Source: Sindora glabra
Lineage: Eukaryota > Streptophyta > Magnoliopsida > Fabales > Fabaceae
Length of the DNA: 64,000 nt
Assembly: GCA_020226215.1 (NCBI GenBank)
Contig: CM035235.1
Location: 68,969,283-69,033,282, forward strand
Direction of reading: 5' to 3'
The notes under the pieces are model-generated. The model was not told where the DNA came from, did not search any database, and saw only the letters and a list, made by a program, of their open reading frames with translations. A program made the translations under genes and the position numbers. Shown here piece by piece: positions 62,933 through 64,000 of this stretch (its first letter is position 1; every line of letters starts with the position of its first letter).

Positions 62933-63113
62933 TCATAAATAAGGCTTTGCTACGGTACCTTAAGAGGTTTCAAACTCTGAATGACGTGGTACAATATAAA
63001 TTATTAGATAAAATTATAAAAAAATTTGGTAATCTCATCTAATGACCTAAAATGTGTCATGTCATCCCGGATTTGAAATCTTAGGGGATATCGTAGAATT
63101 TCCCTCATAAATA
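62933..63113. mobile_element. Mutator-like MITE, 163 bp, with perfect 9-bp target duplication
   Basis: The element is 62942-63104. TCATAAATA occurs on both sides (62933-62941 and 63105-63113). The ends are imperfect inverted repeats: GCTACGGTACCTTAAGAGG against the complement TCTACGATATCCCCTAAGA, continuing through TTTCAAA and a TGACxTG block. The core resembles 21097-21258, so the family has at least two members in the window. Confidence 0.8.
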
Positions 63114-63305
63114 CCCTTAAAAGGGCATCCAAATTTTCATGATCCATCCAAACCTAATCATGACGTGTAAAATAGGGCCAAGACAGACTATGTCCATGTG
63201 AGATTACTTGCAACTCCCATGAATTTGTAGAAGTAGATTACATTTATCTTTTTATTAGAAATCATTAAATTACTAGATACGTATACGTAAAAATTAGATA
63301 TTAAG

Positions 63306-64000
63306 ACTTTGTGCAATAAATAAATTAATTTATAATTTATTAATCTAATTAATAAGTTACAAGTTAATCTCTAAAATTGTTTCTTAACTTATTAAAAAAA
63401 ATAAGTTATAATTTCATAAGTTACATGAAATAACTTATAAACAACTATCCTTTCAAATTCTTTTTAAATTTATCTTTATTCTTTTTATTAATTTACAATT
63501 AATATCCTTTATAATATAAATATAAATTTTTATAAAATATAATTAATTTAATTTTAAAATAATTATATCTTAATTTTAAATTATAAATATATAAAAATAT
63601 ATATATGTAAATAAATTAATAATATCATAATAATAAAATAAATAATAAATCAATATATATAAATAAATTAATTATATTTTAAGTAATTGTAATTTTATTA
63701 TAAATAATAATAAAATAAAATTTATGTAAATAAATAAATATATAAATTTATAAAATATAATTAATTAAATATTAAATATTATAATTTTATTTCAAATTTC
63801 TCAATTGCATTAATATAATTTAATTTTTAAATAAAAAATTATTTTAATTATATACCTATTTATATTAATAAGTCATTTTATATCATTCTATAATTTTAAT
63901 TATTTTAATAACTAATTTTATAAAATATTTTAGTTAATTTATTAATTATCTATTATCAGTTATCAATTATCAATTAGTTTATTAATTACTAACTAACTTA
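63306..64000. mobile_element. second copy of the 715-bp MITE, cut by the window edge
   Basis: TTTGTGCAATAAATAAATTAAT at the left matches 48709 onward. The following TTATAATTTATTAAxxTAAT, the ATTCTTTTTATTAATTTACAA block and the closing TTATCAGTTATCAATTATC-type repeats are all shared. The first bases (GGCTCCAT) are changed, and the last ~50 bp lie beyond the window. Confidence 0.7.

Noticed and set aside
1..64000. tRNA, rRNA, organelle-DNA insertions and CRISPR-like arrays
   Set aside because: I looked for T-loop GGTTCGAATCC-like motifs, rRNA-like or plastid-like stretches and spaced short repeats. None was convincing. A tRNAscan and organelle BLAST would settle it.

Overview
This is a eudicot nuclear genomic window. 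It is strongly AT-rich, its genes have introns with GT-AG (once GC-AG) borders, and plant-specific protein families and plant transposon types are present. I cannot name the species. Four intact protein-coding genes occupy about 17 kb. The rest is AT-rich intergenic DNA and decayed transposable elements. I saw no rRNA, tRNA, CRISPR or prokaryotic-type features.

Gene layout: (1) + strand 6483-11315, a nine-exon gene for an MLN51/CASC3 (Barentsz)-type exon-junction-complex protein of about 680 aa, whose last intron has a GC donor. (2) + strand 16558-20299, a five-exon gene for a Golgi-type membrane-anchored family-4 glycosyltransferase of about 690 aa. (3) - strand 21596-22672, an intronless F-box/kelch gene of the KISS ME DEADLY (KMD) group, 358 aa. 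(4) - strand 56638-61799, an eleven-exon gene for the inner-kinetochore protein CENP-C, about 756 aa, carrying three near-identical 47-residue repeats. All splice models were built by hand. Each closes in frame from ATG to stop. The genes do not form a pathway: they serve mRNP assembly, glycan or polysaccharide synthesis, proteolytic control of cytokinin/phenylpropanoid signalling, and centromere assembly.

The 34-kb gap between the KMD and CENP-C genes (22.7-56.6 kb) is the accessory region. It holds: a Mutator-like foldback MITE with a perfect 9-bp target duplication (27560-27889); an hAT-like MITE with an 8-bp duplication (28947-29494); a complete but dead Ty1/copia element with both LTRs, primer-binding site and TAATT target duplication (33306-39302); the remains of a Ty3/gypsy chromovirus (from 39.8 kb); and a large, old tandem segmental duplication (unit A 40610-46865, unit B 46866-54070) that starts inside the gypsy integrase. 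Because A and B are copies, each serves as the empty site for insertions in the other. A carries a 1670-bp solo LTR and an hAT-like MITE that B lacks. B carries a 715-bp TA-flanked MITE and another hAT-like element that A lacks. Further MITEs related to these lie at 21.1 kb, 62.9 kb and at the right window edge (63.3 kb onward).

No wholly new system was found. The most notable observations are the CENP-C repeat array, the cluster of CACGTG motifs inside the KMD coding exon, the nested chronology of insertions in the segmental duplication, and the apparent conservation of KMD/CENP-C adjacency with Arabidopsis across an expanded intergenic region.
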